Origin: UBA668 sp046052275
GTDB lineage: Bacteria; Actinomycetota; Acidimicrobiia; Acidimicrobiales; Ilumatobacteraceae
Direction: 5' to 3'
NCBI GenBank assembly: GCA_046052275.1
Contig: JBJOMQ010000004.1
Location: forward strand, 1 to 31,952
DNA length: 31,952 bases
Positions within the stretch are counted from its first letter, which is position 1, and each line of letters starts with the position of its first letter. The notes under the pieces are model-generated. The model did not search any database. It was given only the letters and a program-made list of their open reading frames with translations, and was not told the DNA's origin. Below, piece after piece: positions 22,324-30,798 of this stretch. A program made the translations under genes and the position numbers.

Positions 22324-23697
22324 ATGACCGACATCGCCGAGGTCGTCGGCCCGCTCGTGGCCGACGCTGCGACCGCCAACCACTGCCCTGAGATCTCATG
22401 GGGGGTGGTCATCGACGGCGCGATCGCAGCGCACGGCGGCTCCCCGGACCGGGTGTTCCGCATCGCCTCGATGACGAAGAGCTTCACGTGCGCCGCAGTG
22501 CTGGTGCTCCGCGACGAGGGCTTCCTGTCGATCGACGTCCCGGTCAGCGAGTACGCGCCCGAACTCGCCGGCATCTGCGGCCCGCTGCGCTCGCCCCCCA
22601 TCACGCTCCGCCACCTCATGTCGATGACCTCGGGCCTTGCCACCGACGATCCATGGGCCGACCGTCACCTCGACATGTCGCCTGACGAGTTCGACCGCCT
22701 CTGTGCAGCAGGACCCAGATTCGCCCACCGCACCGGCGCTCGATTCGAGTACTCCAACCTCGGGTACGGCATGATCGGCCGGGTCGTCGAGCGCGTCACC
22801 GGGCAGAGAGTCCGCCACCACGTGACCGAGCGGCTGCTCGAGCCACTCGGCCTGACCCGTACCACATGGGACTGTCCCGACCATGACGACTGGGCGCGAC
22901 CGCATGTCGTGCGCGACGGCGGTGCGGTCGTCGACCCGATGCCTCCTCTCGGCGATGGTGAGGTTGCGCTGATGGCTGGACTGTGGAGCACCATCACCGA
23001 CCTGGCGGCGTGGACGACATGGCTCGACGACGCCATCGGCCGCCCTGATGCAGACGACTGGACTGCGCTCGCGCCGACCTCGCGCCGCGAGATGCAGGCG
23101 CCGCACGCAGCACTGGGCATCCGCGAAGGCTTCGGCCGTCACCGGCCCACCGACTACTGCCTCGGCGTCAATGTGCGCGACGACCCAACCCTCGGCACCG
23201 TCGTGGCCCACTCCGGCGGCCTCCCCGGATATGGCAGCAACATGCGCTGGATCGCGGGGCGTGGCGTGGCGGCGATTGCGCTCAGCAACGTCACCTATGC
23301 GCCGATGTCAGAGCTGACCACGCGGATGCTCGTCGCCCTCCACGAGGCAGGGCTGATTCCGGGGCGGCCGCGCATGGCTCCCGACGACGTCGATCGCTCA
23401 GCACGGCGGCTCGTCGACCTGCTCAACTCATGGGACGACACAGCGCCGAACGGCCTCTTCGCCGACAACGTTGCCCTCGACCTCGATCTTCAGCGGCGTG
23501 CCCACGCTGCACGCGAGCTCATCGCCGCCCACGGGCACATCCACATCGACTCCATCACCTGTACCGGGGCGGCCGATGCATCCATCACGGCGCACGCCGA
23601 CGATGGCACCGAGGTCCGCATCAGCCTGCGGCTCGCACCGCTACCCGATCCGCTGATCCAGGAGTACGTGGTCACGGCAGTCGAAGAACCCGCCTAG
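22324..23697 (+). CDS. Serine hydrolase of the beta-lactamase / S12 family
   Basis: The 457-residue protein has the serine beta-lactamase-fold triad: RIASMTKSFT with S49 and K52, FEYSNLGYG with Y143 and N145, and AHSGGLPGYGS with H296 in place of KTG. These occur in class-C-like esterases, D-aminopeptidases and carboxylesterases rather than drug-resistance enzymes. No signal peptide, so probably cytoplasmic. Residues ~360-457 form an additional C-terminal region with helices (RSARRLVDLLNSWDDTAPNGLFADNVALD) and a beta segment, resembling the tail found in several S12 hydrolases. The substrate may be an ester, amide or short peptide. AAGACT lies 8 bases before ATG 22324, a weak -10 candidate. 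The stop is one base from the convergent GMC gene. Confidence 0.85.
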   Translation: MTDIAEVVGPLVADAATANHCPEISWGVVIDGAIAAHGGSPDRVFRIASMTKSFTCAAVLVLRDEGFLSIDVPVSEYAPELAGICGPLRSPPITLRHLMSMTSGLATDDPWADRHLDMSPDEFDRLCAAGPRFAHRTGARFEYSNLGYGMIGRVVERVTGQRVRHHVTERLLEPLGLTRTTWDCPDHDDWARPHVVRDGGAVVDPMPPLGDGEVALMAGLWSTITDLAAWTTWLDDAIGRPDADDWTALAPTSRREMQAPHAALGIREGFGRHRPTDYCLGVNVRDDPTLGTVVAHSGGLPGYGSNMRWIAGRGVAAIALSNVTYAPMSELTTRMLVALHEAGLIPGRPRMAPDDVDRSARRLVDLLNSWDDTAPNGLFADNVALDLDLQRRAHAARELIAAHGHIHIDSITCTGAADASITAHADDGTEVRISLRLAPLPDPLIQEYVVTAVEEPA

Positions 23698-23698
23698 C

Positions 23699-25156
23699 TC
23701 AGCGCCCGGCGGTGTCCTCGAGCAGGAAGTCGGCGACCCGTTCGCCGATCATCACTGTGGGCAGGTTGGTGTTGGCGCGGGTGATGAACGGCATGATCGA
23801 CGCATCGGCGATGCGGACGTTCGGCACACCGCGCACTCGGGCCCGTTCGTCGACCACCGACAGGAAGGTGTCACCCATCGCGCATGATCCTGCGGGGTGG
23901 TAGTAGTGCGACACAGTCTCGTAGTAGGCGGCGTCATAGTGCATGTCGGTGATCCGATCGCCGAGCACCGATGCAAGGTGCGGATGCGACAGCAGTTGCT
24001 CGGCAACTTTCACGCCGCGGCGCAGCACCTGCAGGTCGCGCCCGGCGCGGTCCGAGAGGTACTTGTGGCTGATCTTCGGCTGCTGCTCCGGGTCGCCTGA
24101 GGCGATGTGTACCGACCCGCGGCTGGCCGGATTGAGCACCGCCACCTCGACGTGCACCTTGCCGTGGAGCGCACTCGTCTGGTCGCTGGCACAGACGGGA
24201 AAGACATGGAGGTCGTAGCGCCCGTCGGCCGACAGGTCGGACGTGAACTTTCCGAGCGTCTGCTCCTCGGGAAGGAACCCGGTGGCAGCCGCCGCATCGA
24301 GCCACTCCTGGAGCTGCGGTCCGACCGCCCGGTCGGCGTGCACCATCGGGTGGTCCTGCAGATTCGCGCCGACTCCCATGAGGTTCTTGCGGCAGGTGAC
24401 ACCAGCATCGACGAGCGCTGCCGGGTTGCCGATACCCGATCGCTCGAGCAAAGCCGGCGAGCCGTACGCACCCGCAGCGAGCACGAGTGTGCCGGCCTCG
24501 ATCGTGACGGGTTCGCCGCGTCGCAGCGCAGTGACCTTCACGCCGTGCTCGCCCCAGTCGAAGGTGGCGACGATGGCCTCGTCGACGATGCGCAGCCTGT
24601 CGCGTACGGGGTCGAGATAGGCGAACGCTGCATTCCAGCGCGTGGCACCCACCACGTTCACCGTCTCGAGACCGAACGAGTCGCCGGCATCGAGGTCGCA
24701 CAGGTCGCTGGCGATCGTCCAGCCGAGACTCTCGGCGGCCTGCAGGCAGCGCTCGTGGAACGGCCCGGCCTCGGTGCGCTCGTAGGCGCGCACGCGCATG
24801 CGCTGCAGCACTCGCTGGAAGACCGGGGCGACGTCGTTGCCGGACCATCCCGGCACCTTCCAGTCGTCGTACTCCTGACGCTGGCCGACAGCGGCGATGG
24901 CGCCGTTGTGCGAACTGCAGCCGCCGATGATGCGAGCACGCTCGTAGCGCCACCGATCGGACGTGTAGCCCCAATCGTGTGACGCGACCGGCATCGCCCT
25001 CGCATCGAGGAACTCGGCCGGCCAGCGGCCGGAATCGACGGGACCGTAATCGGGGCCTGCCTCCAGCAGGACCACGTCGCGGCCAGCCTCGGCAAGGCGG
25101 CCCGCGACCGCACAGCCACCCGAGCCACCGCCGACGACGACGAATTCAGCCTTCAT
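23699..25156 (-). CDS. GMC-family FAD-dependent oxidoreductase
   Basis: The 485-residue flavoprotein begins with the dinucleotide-binding motif FVVVGGGSGGCAVAGRL (GGGSGG 9-14) and E32 for ribose binding. It continues with RIIGGCSSHNGAIAAVGQRQEYDDW (GMC signature 1), GTLVLAAGAYGSPALLERSGIG (signature 2), and the C-terminal active site SHYYHPAGSCAMG with H420 and RANTNLPTVMIGERVADF with N464 (the His/Asn pair of choline-oxidase type). GMC enzymes oxidise alcohols, including choline, glucose, polyethylene glycol and aryl alcohols; the alcohol here is unknown. ATG 25156 lies inside the end of the alpha/beta hydrolase gene (11-base overlap), so the two are co-translated and may act on the same substrate, for example an ester whose alcohol is then oxidised. 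Confidence 0.9.
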   Translation of the reverse strand: MKAEFVVVGGGSGGCAVAGRLAEAGRDVVLLEAGPDYGPVDSGRWPAEFLDARAMPVASHDWGYTSDRWRYERARIIGGCSSHNGAIAAVGQRQEYDDWKVPGWSGNDVAPVFQRVLQRMRVRAYERTEAGPFHERCLQAAESLGWTIASDLCDLDAGDSFGLETVNVVGATRWNAAFAYLDPVRDRLRIVDEAIVATFDWGEHGVKVTALRRGEPVTIEAGTLVLAAGAYGSPALLERSGIGNPAALVDAGVTCRKNLMGVGANLQDHPMVHADRAVGPQLQEWLDAAAATGFLPEEQTLGKFTSDLSADGRYDLHVFPVCASDQTSALHGKVHVEVAVLNPASRGSVHIASGDPEQQPKISHKYLSDRAGRDLQVLRRGVKVAEQLLSHPHLASVLGDRITDMHYDAAYYETVSHYYHPAGSCAMGDTFLSVVDERARVRGVPNVRIADASIMPFITRANTNLPTVMIGERVADFLLEDTAGR

Positions 25157-25976
25157 GCCGCCATGTTCCCACGGTCGCCGACCCGAGGGGAGTGTCGGGC
25201 CGGACGAGGTCGTCGACGATGTCGAAGTGGTGCCGCCCGGCGCACTCGAATGCACTGACGCGTGCCCCGGCAGCGTGCAGCACGGCCGCATAGTCGCGCG
25301 ACTGCGCAGCAAACGCCGCGGTGTCGTTGTCGCCCCACGCCACGACCACCTCGGTCCGGCCAGCGGCGCACGATTCGCCAACGCCGAGCAGCATCGGACT
25401 CAGTGCCGATGCCGACGACTCGTCGAGGTGCAGCGGGGCGTTGACCGTCGTGCGCAGCAATGGCCGGAGATCGAACACGCCGCTCACCAGCACCACCCGA
25501 TCCACGGGCACGGGCGGCTCGGCAGCAATCGCCACCATCGCTGCGAGGTGCGCGCCTGCCGAATGCCCGGCAAGCACGAGACCCGCCGGATCTGCGGTGG
25601 CAGCAAGGCGCTCGACCGCGCGTGTGAGGCTGCGGCCGCATTCGTCGACCATCGCAGGCAGCGTTCCGGTGGGGGCGATCGTGTACTCGAGCGCCGCATA
25701 CGACCAGCCGAGGCCGACGGCACCGGGCGCAAGGTAGGTGGATGCGGCGGCGCTCAGCGCCTGCCAGTACCCGCCGTGGACGAACACGAGGAGCGGCGCG
25801 CCCGGCTCCCCCCGGATCAGGCGGGTGCCATCGGCGAGCACTTCCTCGCGGTCGCCGAGCGCTGCCGACGCGGCGGCACTGCGAGCCTCGTAGTCGGCAA
25901 CGAAGGGCGCTGCGGTGCCGCCGACGCGCGAGCTCGGCGAGTACTCGCGCTCGAGCTCGACGTCGGGCACCGGCAT
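25146..25976 (-). CDS. Alpha/beta hydrolase, kynurenine formamidase-like
   Basis: The 276-residue alpha/beta hydrolase has the oxyanion-hole motif FVHGGYW (65-71), nucleophile elbow GHSAG with S139, an acid in VVVAWGDND and His in GRHHFDIVDDL near 250. HGG[FY]W with this length is typical of kynurenine formamidase and relatives in the hormone-sensitive-lipase group, but no kynureninase or tryptophan dioxygenase gene is nearby, so a general esterase is equally likely. Start ATG 25976 is supported by TACAGT 6 bases upstream; longer in-frame versions lack support. It is the first gene of a two-gene operon with the GMC oxidoreductase and is divergent from the fasciclin gene (95 bases). Confidence 0.85.
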   Translation of the reverse strand: MPVPDVELEREYSPSSRVGGTAAPFVADYEARSAAASAALGDREEVLADGTRLIRGEPGAPLLVFVHGGYWQALSAAASTYLAPGAVGLGWSYAALEYTIAPTGTLPAMVDECGRSLTRAVERLAATADPAGLVLAGHSAGAHLAAMVAIAAEPPVPVDRVVLVSGVFDLRPLLRTTVNAPLHLDESSASALSPMLLGVGESCAAGRTEVVVAWGDNDTAAFAAQSRDYAAVLHAAGARVSAFECAGRHHFDIVDDLVRPDTPLGSATVGTWRHEG

Positions 25977-25982
25977 CCGCTC

Positions 25983-25988
25983 ACTGTA
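25983..25988 (-). promoter_or_regulatory. Putative -10 element (TACAGT) for the alpha/beta hydrolase-GMC operon
   Basis: TACAGT ends 6 bases before ATG 25976 on the minus strand. No -35 was recognised upstream of it. Confidence 0.5.
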
Positions 25989-26058
25989 TGCGGGCCTCGG
26001 GACTTTGGTCCCTCCGCCGTGTGACCACACGCCCCTCCCCGGCAGACGGGCGGCTCAA

Positions 26059-26064
26059 TATCGT
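26059..26064 (+). promoter_or_regulatory. Putative -10 element (TATCGT) for the fasciclin lipoprotein
   Basis: TATCGT ends 7 bases before GTG 26072. This choice of start places the signal peptide right at the N-terminus, which supports it. Confidence 0.55.
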
Positions 26065-26071
26065 CGCCACT

Positions 26072-27070
26072 GTGTCCGCACACCGACGTCCCCGTGTCCT
26101 CGCCGCCTCGCTGTCGGCCCTTCTGATCCTGTCGGCAGGTCTCGTGAGCGCCTCCTGTTCGGAGGACCCCAACGATGCCGTCACCACCACGGCACCGGCC
26201 GGTGGCGGAGCCACCGACACCACCACTGCGGCGACCACGCCGCTGCCGATGGGCGACATCGTCGCCACTGCGCTCACCAACCAGGTGTTCACCCAGCTCG
26301 CCGGCATGGTCGTCGACGCCGGCCTCGTCGACGCCCTGCGCGGCGGGCCGTTCACGGTGTTCGCCCCGACTGACGCTGCGTTCGACAAGCTGCCCCTCGA
26401 CGTGCTGCACGCCGTCCAGGACTTCGATGGCGACGGCGACGGCACCAAGGAACTGGTCCAGACCGTCCTGCTGCACCATGTGGTCGAGGGTGCAATCGGT
26501 CCAGACCAGCTCGCCGAGGGCTCGCTGACCACGCTCGCTGGCACCACGCTCGCCGTGTCGAGGGTGGGCGACCAGGTGTACGTCGAGGGCAACCCTGTGG
26601 GCGCCGGTGTCGAGGCCACCAACGGCTGGGTGTACGTCATGGGCGACGTGATGGTGCCGGCCATCGGCACCATCGTCGACGTCGCCACCACGCTGCCAGG
26701 GTTCACGACGCTCGTCGACCTCGTGACGACGGCCGAGCTCGTGGCGACACTCCAGGGCGACGGGCCGTTCACGGTGTTCGCGCCTGTCGATGCCGCATTC
26801 GAGGCGCTGCCGGCCGACACCCTGGCCGCAGTGCTCGCCGATCCGGCACTGCTGGCACGCGTGCTCACCTACCACGTCATCCCCGGCGCCCTGACCCTCG
26901 ACCAACTGCAGCCGGGCACCTACACCACAGTGGCCGGCGTCGACCTCACCATCTCCGTGGGCGCCGACGGCGCCACGCTCGTCAACGGCACGCCCATCGT
27001 CGTGCAGAACGTCCGGGCCTCGAACGGCGTCATCCACGTGCTCGCCGAGGTGCTGATTCCGCCCGCCTGA
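26072..27070 (+). CDS. Exported protein with two fasciclin (FAS1) domains, probable lipoprotein
   Basis: The 332-residue protein starts at GTG 26072: basic MSAHRRPR, hydrophobic LAASLSALLILSAGLVSA, then a cysteine in SASCSEDP that would be lipidated (an imperfect lipobox), followed by a Thr/Ala/Pro linker. Two FAS1 domains follow (~55-195 and ~200-332), each with the H1 motif GPFTVFAPxDAAF and H2-like LLHHVVEGAI or LTYHVIPGAL. FAS1 domains mediate adhesion or matrix contacts at the cell surface. The first domain has an inserted DFDGDGDGTKE at 117-127, resembling a calcium-binding loop. The two H1 motifs share a 21-base identical DNA segment. The next gene starts 17 bases downstream. Confidence 0.9.
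   Translation: MSAHRRPRVLAASLSALLILSAGLVSASCSEDPNDAVTTTAPAGGGATDTTTAATTPLPMGDIVATALTNQVFTQLAGMVVDAGLVDALRGGPFTVFAPTDAAFDKLPLDVLHAVQDFDGDGDGTKELVQTVLLHHVVEGAIGPDQLAEGSLTTLAGTTLAVSRVGDQVYVEGNPVGAGVEATNGWVYVMGDVMVPAIGTIVDVATTLPGFTTLVDLVTTAELVATLQGDGPFTVFAPVDAAFEALPADTLAAVLADPALLARVLTYHVIPGALTLDQLQPGTYTTVAGVDLTISVGADGATLVNGTPIVVQNVRASNGVIHVLAEVLIPPA
26344..26364 (+). repeat. 21-base direct repeat, copy 1 (FAS1 domain 1)
   Basis: This stretch is identical to 26761-26781 and encodes the GPFTVFA core of the first FAS1 domain. It probably reflects domain duplication with conserved codons. Confidence 0.8.
26761..26781 (+). repeat. 21-base direct repeat, copy 2 (FAS1 domain 2)
   Basis: Identical to 26344-26364, at the matching position of the second FAS1 domain, 417 bases downstream and in the same reading frame. 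Confidence 0.8.
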
Positions 27071-27087
27071 CGCGATCGCCGGGTGCG

Positions 27088-30000
27088 ATGCTGGCACCCA
27101 TGCTTCCCATACCCCCGGGACTGCCGATCGCCGAACGGCGCGACGACCTGGTGGCCGCGATCAGCGGCCACCAGGTCGTCGTCGTCGCAGGCGACACCGG
27201 GTCGGGCAAGAGCACGCAGCTGCCGAAGATCTGCCTCGACATCGGACGATCGCGAATCGGGCACACCCAGCCGCGCCGGGTCGCCGCCCGGACGATCGCG
27301 CAGCGCATCGCCGACGAGACAGGCACCCCCCTCGGCGGCCTCATCGGCTACTCCGTGCGCTTCAACGACAAGGTGAGCGCCGATACCCGCGTGCGGGTGA
27401 TGACGGACGGCATCCTGCTCGCCGAGATCCAACGCGATCCCCAGCTGCTCCGCTATGACACCCTGATCATCGACGAGGCCCACGAGCGAAGCCTCACCAT
27501 CGACTTCATCCTCGGCTACCTGCGGCTCCTGCTCCCGTCGCGGCCCGATCTGAAGGTCATCGTCACCTCGGCCACCATCGACACGGCGAGATTCGCCGAG
27601 CACTTCGCCGGACCGACCGGGCCGGCACCGGTGATCGAAGTCGCTGGTCGCACCTTTCCCGTCGAGGTCCGCTACCGGCCATTCGGCACCGAGCCCGACG
27701 ACGACCGCGACCAGGTGCAGGCCGTCATCGACGCCGTCGACGAGCTCGGCGGCGAGGGTGACGGCGATGTGCTGGTGTTCCTGAGCGGTGAGCGCGAGAT
27801 CCACGACACAGCCGATGCGCTCCGCCGCGATGCAGCAACGCGCGGCAGGCATCTCGAGGTGCTCCCGCTGTATGCCCGGCTCAGCGCCGCCGAGCAGCAA
27901 CGCATCTTCGAGCCACACGGCGGCCGACGCGTCGTGCTCAGCACCAACGTCGCCGAGACATCGATCACCGTGCCCGGGGTCCGCTACGTCGTCGATGCCG
28001 GTCGGGCGCGCATCAGCCGCTACAGCCACCGCTTGAAGGTGCAGCGACTTCCGATCGAACCGGTGTCGCAGGCCTCCGCCAGCCAGCGAGCCGGGCGCTG
28101 CGGACGCGTTGCGCCGGGCATCTGCATCCGCCTGTACGACGAGCCCGACTTCGAGGCCCGGCCGCTCTACACCGAGCCCGAGATCCTGCGCACCAACCTC
28201 GCCTCGGTCATCCTGCAGATGACCGCACTCGGCCTCGGTGAGGTGCAGCAGTTCCCCTTCATCGACCCACCCGATCCACGCGCCGTGCGCGACGGCGCCG
28301 CCCTGCTCGACGAGCTCGGTGCCCTGGCACCCGGCGAGGGCGGACGGCAGGGCGCCCGCCGGCTCACCCGCATCGGCCGCCAGCTCGCCCGGCTGCCGGT
28401 CGACCCGCAGCTCGGGCGCATGGTGCTCGAGGCAGAGCGGCACGGGTGCGTACGCGAGGTGATGGTTATCGCCGCAGCGCTCAGCATCCAGGATCCGCGC
28501 GAGCGCCCCGCAGAGCAGCGAGCTGCAGCCGACGAGTCGCATCGCCGCTTCGCGACTGACGGCAGCGACTTCCTGGCGTTCGTCCGGCTGTGGGACCATG
28601 TGCGCGATCAGCAGCAGGCGCTCAGCGGAAACCAGTTCCGCCGCATGTGCCGCGCCGAGTTCCTCCACTACCTCCGCATCCGCGAGTGGCAGGACGTCTA
28701 CAGCCAGCTCAGACAGGTGACCGGCGAGCTCGGCATTCGCGGTGGGGCCGAGGCGGGGCATCCCGACCGAGTGCACCAGAGCGTGCTGAGCGGGATGCTC
28801 GGCCACCTTGGCATGCGTGACGGTCGCAGCCGCGACTATCGCGGGGCGCACGGGACGCGGTTCTCTCTCGCTCCCGGCACGGCGCTGTCGGCCTCGCCAC
28901 CGCCATGGGTGATGGCGGCAGAGATCGTCGAGACGACGAGGACGCTGGCCCGCGTCGTCGCGCCTGTCAGGCCCGAATGGGCCGAGTCGCTGGCTCCGCA
29001 CCTCGTGCGGCACTCGTACGGCGACCCCTGGTGGGACGCCCGACGCGGCGGCGCTGTGTGCCGCGAGCAGGTCACGCTCTACGGCTTGCCGATCGCGAAC
29101 CGAGTCGTCGGCCTCGAGAAGACCGACCGCGCAGCAGCACGCGAGCACTTCATCCGCTGCGCGCTCGTGGAGGGCGACTGGGACACCACCCAGCCGGTAA
29201 TCGAGCGCAACCGTGACGTCCTCCGCGAGCTCAGCGATCTGTCGGCCCGGACGCGCCGGGCCGACCTCGTCGATGAGGCCGCCGTGTACGCGTTCTACGA
29301 CTCACGGCTCGGGCCCGAGGTGGTGAGCGGCCGCCACTTCGACCGCTGGTGGAAGGCGGCCCGTTCGAACGACCCGACGCTGCTCACCATGACGCTCGAG
29401 GCGCTCAGCGGCGCTCGAACTGCGCCATCAGTCGACGACTTTCCCACCACGTGGCAATACGAGGATCTCGAGCTCGCTGTCGAGTACCGCTTCGAGCCCG
29501 GTGCCGACGATGACGGTGCCACCGTCGTGGTGCCGCTCACCGTGCTGGCGCGCCTCGACGAGGCTCCCTTCGACTGGCACGTGCCCGGTCTGCGCCCGGC
29601 ACTCGTCGATGCGATGCTGCGCGACCTTCCCAAGGAGCACCGACGCCATCTCGCACCGATGGCCGACGTCGTGGCGGCCGTCCAGGCTCGGCTCGCCGAA
29701 GTCGATGCTCCCAGTGAGCAGTTTGTCGATGTCCTCAGTGCAATCGTGGCCGACATTGCTGGCGTCCGAATCCCGTCGCATGTCCTTCGCCAGTCGGCCC
29801 CGCCCGCGTATCTCCGTATCCGCTTAGCCGTCGTCGATGGCAGCGGTGCTGTCATCGACAGCGACCGCTCGCTGCGGCGGCTGCAGGAGCGCCTCGCTGC
29901 GACAGCGCGCGTGGCAACTGCACGTGCGACCAACGTGGTGGAGCGTCGCGGCGTCACCACATGGGACTTCGGCGACCTGCAGTCCGTGGCCACCGCACCG

Positions 30001-30798
30001 GACGATGCCAGCACGCGCGGCTACCCGGCACTGCTCGACGACGGCGACAGCGTGTCGATTCGCGTGCTCACCACACCCGCCCTCCAGGCGAAGGTGCAGC
30101 ACGGCGGCGTCCGCCGCCTGCTGCTGCTCGAGGTGCCAGTCAGCCGACGCGCACTTCGTGCACAGCTCGCCGCCGGTGATCAGCTGGCGGTCGCTGCCGC
30201 CGGGTTCGACCTCGACGACCTCGGTGCCGACTGCCTCGTCGCCGCTGCCGATTCGCTGCTCGCCGATGCCGGCGAGGCCATCTTCACCGAGGAGCAGTTC
30301 GCGCGACTGCGCGACGACGCACGATCACGTCTGGCGCCGGTGGCCGCAACCGCACTGCACCACGCCGCCCGGGCGTGCTCGGCCGCCGACTCGGTCCGGC
30401 GCCGCCTCGCACGTCTCGTGGCACCTGCGGTGGCCGCCTCGGTCGATGACGCGGCGCGTCATCTGGCCCGCCTAGTCCGGCCGGGATTCGCTGCCACTGC
30501 CGGCATCAGCCGTCTGCCCGACCTGGTCCGCTACGTGACAGGAATCGACCAGCGCCTCGCCCGACTGCCCGAGAACCCAGCACGCGATACGCGGGGCATG
30601 GCCGAGGTGGTCGCCGTCGAGCGGCAGTATCGGGCGCTGCTCGACACGCTCGGCAAGACCGTGCCGCCGGCAGTGGTCGACGTCGGCTGGCAACTCGAGG
30701 AACTGCGGGTGAGCACGTTCGCCCAGTCGCTGGGCGCCGCCCGCGGCATCAGCGCCAAGCGGCTCACTGCAGAGATCCTCGCTCTAGGCAACCGCTGA
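27088..30798 (+). CDS. hrpA: DEAH-box ATP-dependent RNA helicase, HrpA family
   Basis: The 1236-residue helicase follows the HrpA plan: Walker A GDTGSGKST (35-43), TQPRRVAARTIAQRIA (Ia), DGILLAEIQRD, DEAH at 129-132 followed by ERS, VTSATIDTARF (III), FLSGEREIHDTADAL (IV), VVLSTNVAETSITVPGVRYVVDAG (V), SQASASQRAGRCGR (VI), the HA2/OB region, and a long C-terminal part (~650-1230) of the DUF3418 type with LSARTRRADLVDEAAVYAFYDSRLG. It uses ATP to remodel RNA or RNA-protein complexes; E. coli HrpA acts in mRNA handling and stalled-ribosome rescue. ATG 27100 is an alternative start with GATGCT 7 bases upstream. A perfect 18-bp inverted repeat lies within its first codons. The last 15 bases overlap the convergent serine hydrolase gene. 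Confidence 0.92.
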   Translation: MLAPMLPIPPGLPIAERRDDLVAAISGHQVVVVAGDTGSGKSTQLPKICLDIGRSRIGHTQPRRVAARTIAQRIADETGTPLGGLIGYSVRFNDKVSADTRVRVMTDGILLAEIQRDPQLLRYDTLIIDEAHERSLTIDFILGYLRLLLPSRPDLKVIVTSATIDTARFAEHFAGPTGPAPVIEVAGRTFPVEVRYRPFGTEPDDDRDQVQAVIDAVDELGGEGDGDVLVFLSGEREIHDTADALRRDAATRGRHLEVLPLYARLSAAEQQRIFEPHGGRRVVLSTNVAETSITVPGVRYVVDAGRARISRYSHRLKVQRLPIEPVSQASASQRAGRCGRVAPGICIRLYDEPDFEARPLYTEPEILRTNLASVILQMTALGLGEVQQFPFIDPPDPRAVRDGAALLDELGALAPGEGGRQGARRLTRIGRQLARLPVDPQLGRMVLEAERHGCVREVMVIAAALSIQDPRERPAEQRAAADESHRRFATDGSDFLAFVRLWDHVRDQQQALSGNQFRRMCRAEFLHYLRIREWQDVYSQLRQVTGELGIRGGAEAGHPDRVHQSVLSGMLGHLGMRDGRSRDYRGAHGTRFSLAPGTALSASPPPWVMAAEIVETTRTLARVVAPVRPEWAESLAPHLVRHSYGDPWWDARRGGAVCREQVTLYGLPIANRVVGLEKTDRAAAREHFIRCALVEGDWDTTQPVIERNRDVLRELSDLSARTRRADLVDEAAVYAFYDSRLGPEVVSGRHFDRWWKAARSNDPTLLTMTLEALSGARTAPSVDDFPTTWQYEDLELAVEYRFEPGADDDGATVVVPLTVLARLDEAPFDWHVPGLRPALVDAMLRDLPKEHRRHLAPMADVVAAVQARLAEVDAPSEQFVDVLSAIVADIAGVRIPSHVLRQSAPPAYLRIRLAVVDGSGAVIDSDRSLRRLQERLAATARVATARATNVVERRGVTTWDFGDLQSVATAPDDASTRGYPALLDDGDSVSIRVLTTPALQAKVQHGGVRRLLLLEVPVSRRALRAQLAAGDQLAVAAAGFDLDDLGADCLVAAADSLLADAGEAIFTEEQFARLRDDARSRLAPVAATALHHAARACSAADSVRRRLARLVAPAVAASVDDAARHLARLVRPGFAATAGISRLPDLVRYVTGIDQRLARLPENPARDTRGMAEVVAVERQYRALLDTLGKTVPPAVVDVGWQLEELRVSTFAQSLGAARGISAKRLTAEILALGNR
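27141..27181 (+). repeat. Perfect 18-bp inverted repeat inside the start of hrpA
   Basis: Arms CGACGACCTGGTGGCCGC (27141-27158) and its exact reverse complement (27164-27181) flank a 5-base loop (GATCA). In RNA this is a very stable hairpin 53 bases after the first possible ATG, covering codons for RRDDLVAAISGHQVV just before the Walker A loop. It could pause ribosomes or polymerase, or be a protein-binding site. Confidence 0.9.

Noticed and set aside
20636..22327. A 563-codon plus-strand open frame opposite the acyl-CoA synthetase
   Set aside because: The minus strand has all ANL ligase motifs and a strong ribosome binding site.
22324..23697. Antibiotic-resistance beta-lactamase
   Set aside because: No signal peptide, HSGG in place of KTG, and an extra C-terminal region fit an esterase/peptidase-type S12 hydrolase.
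26920..29148. A 742-codon open frame on the minus strand opposite hrpA
   Set aside because: The opposite strand encodes complete helicase motifs. The minus frame has low-complexity sequence without motifs and arises from GC-rich third positions.
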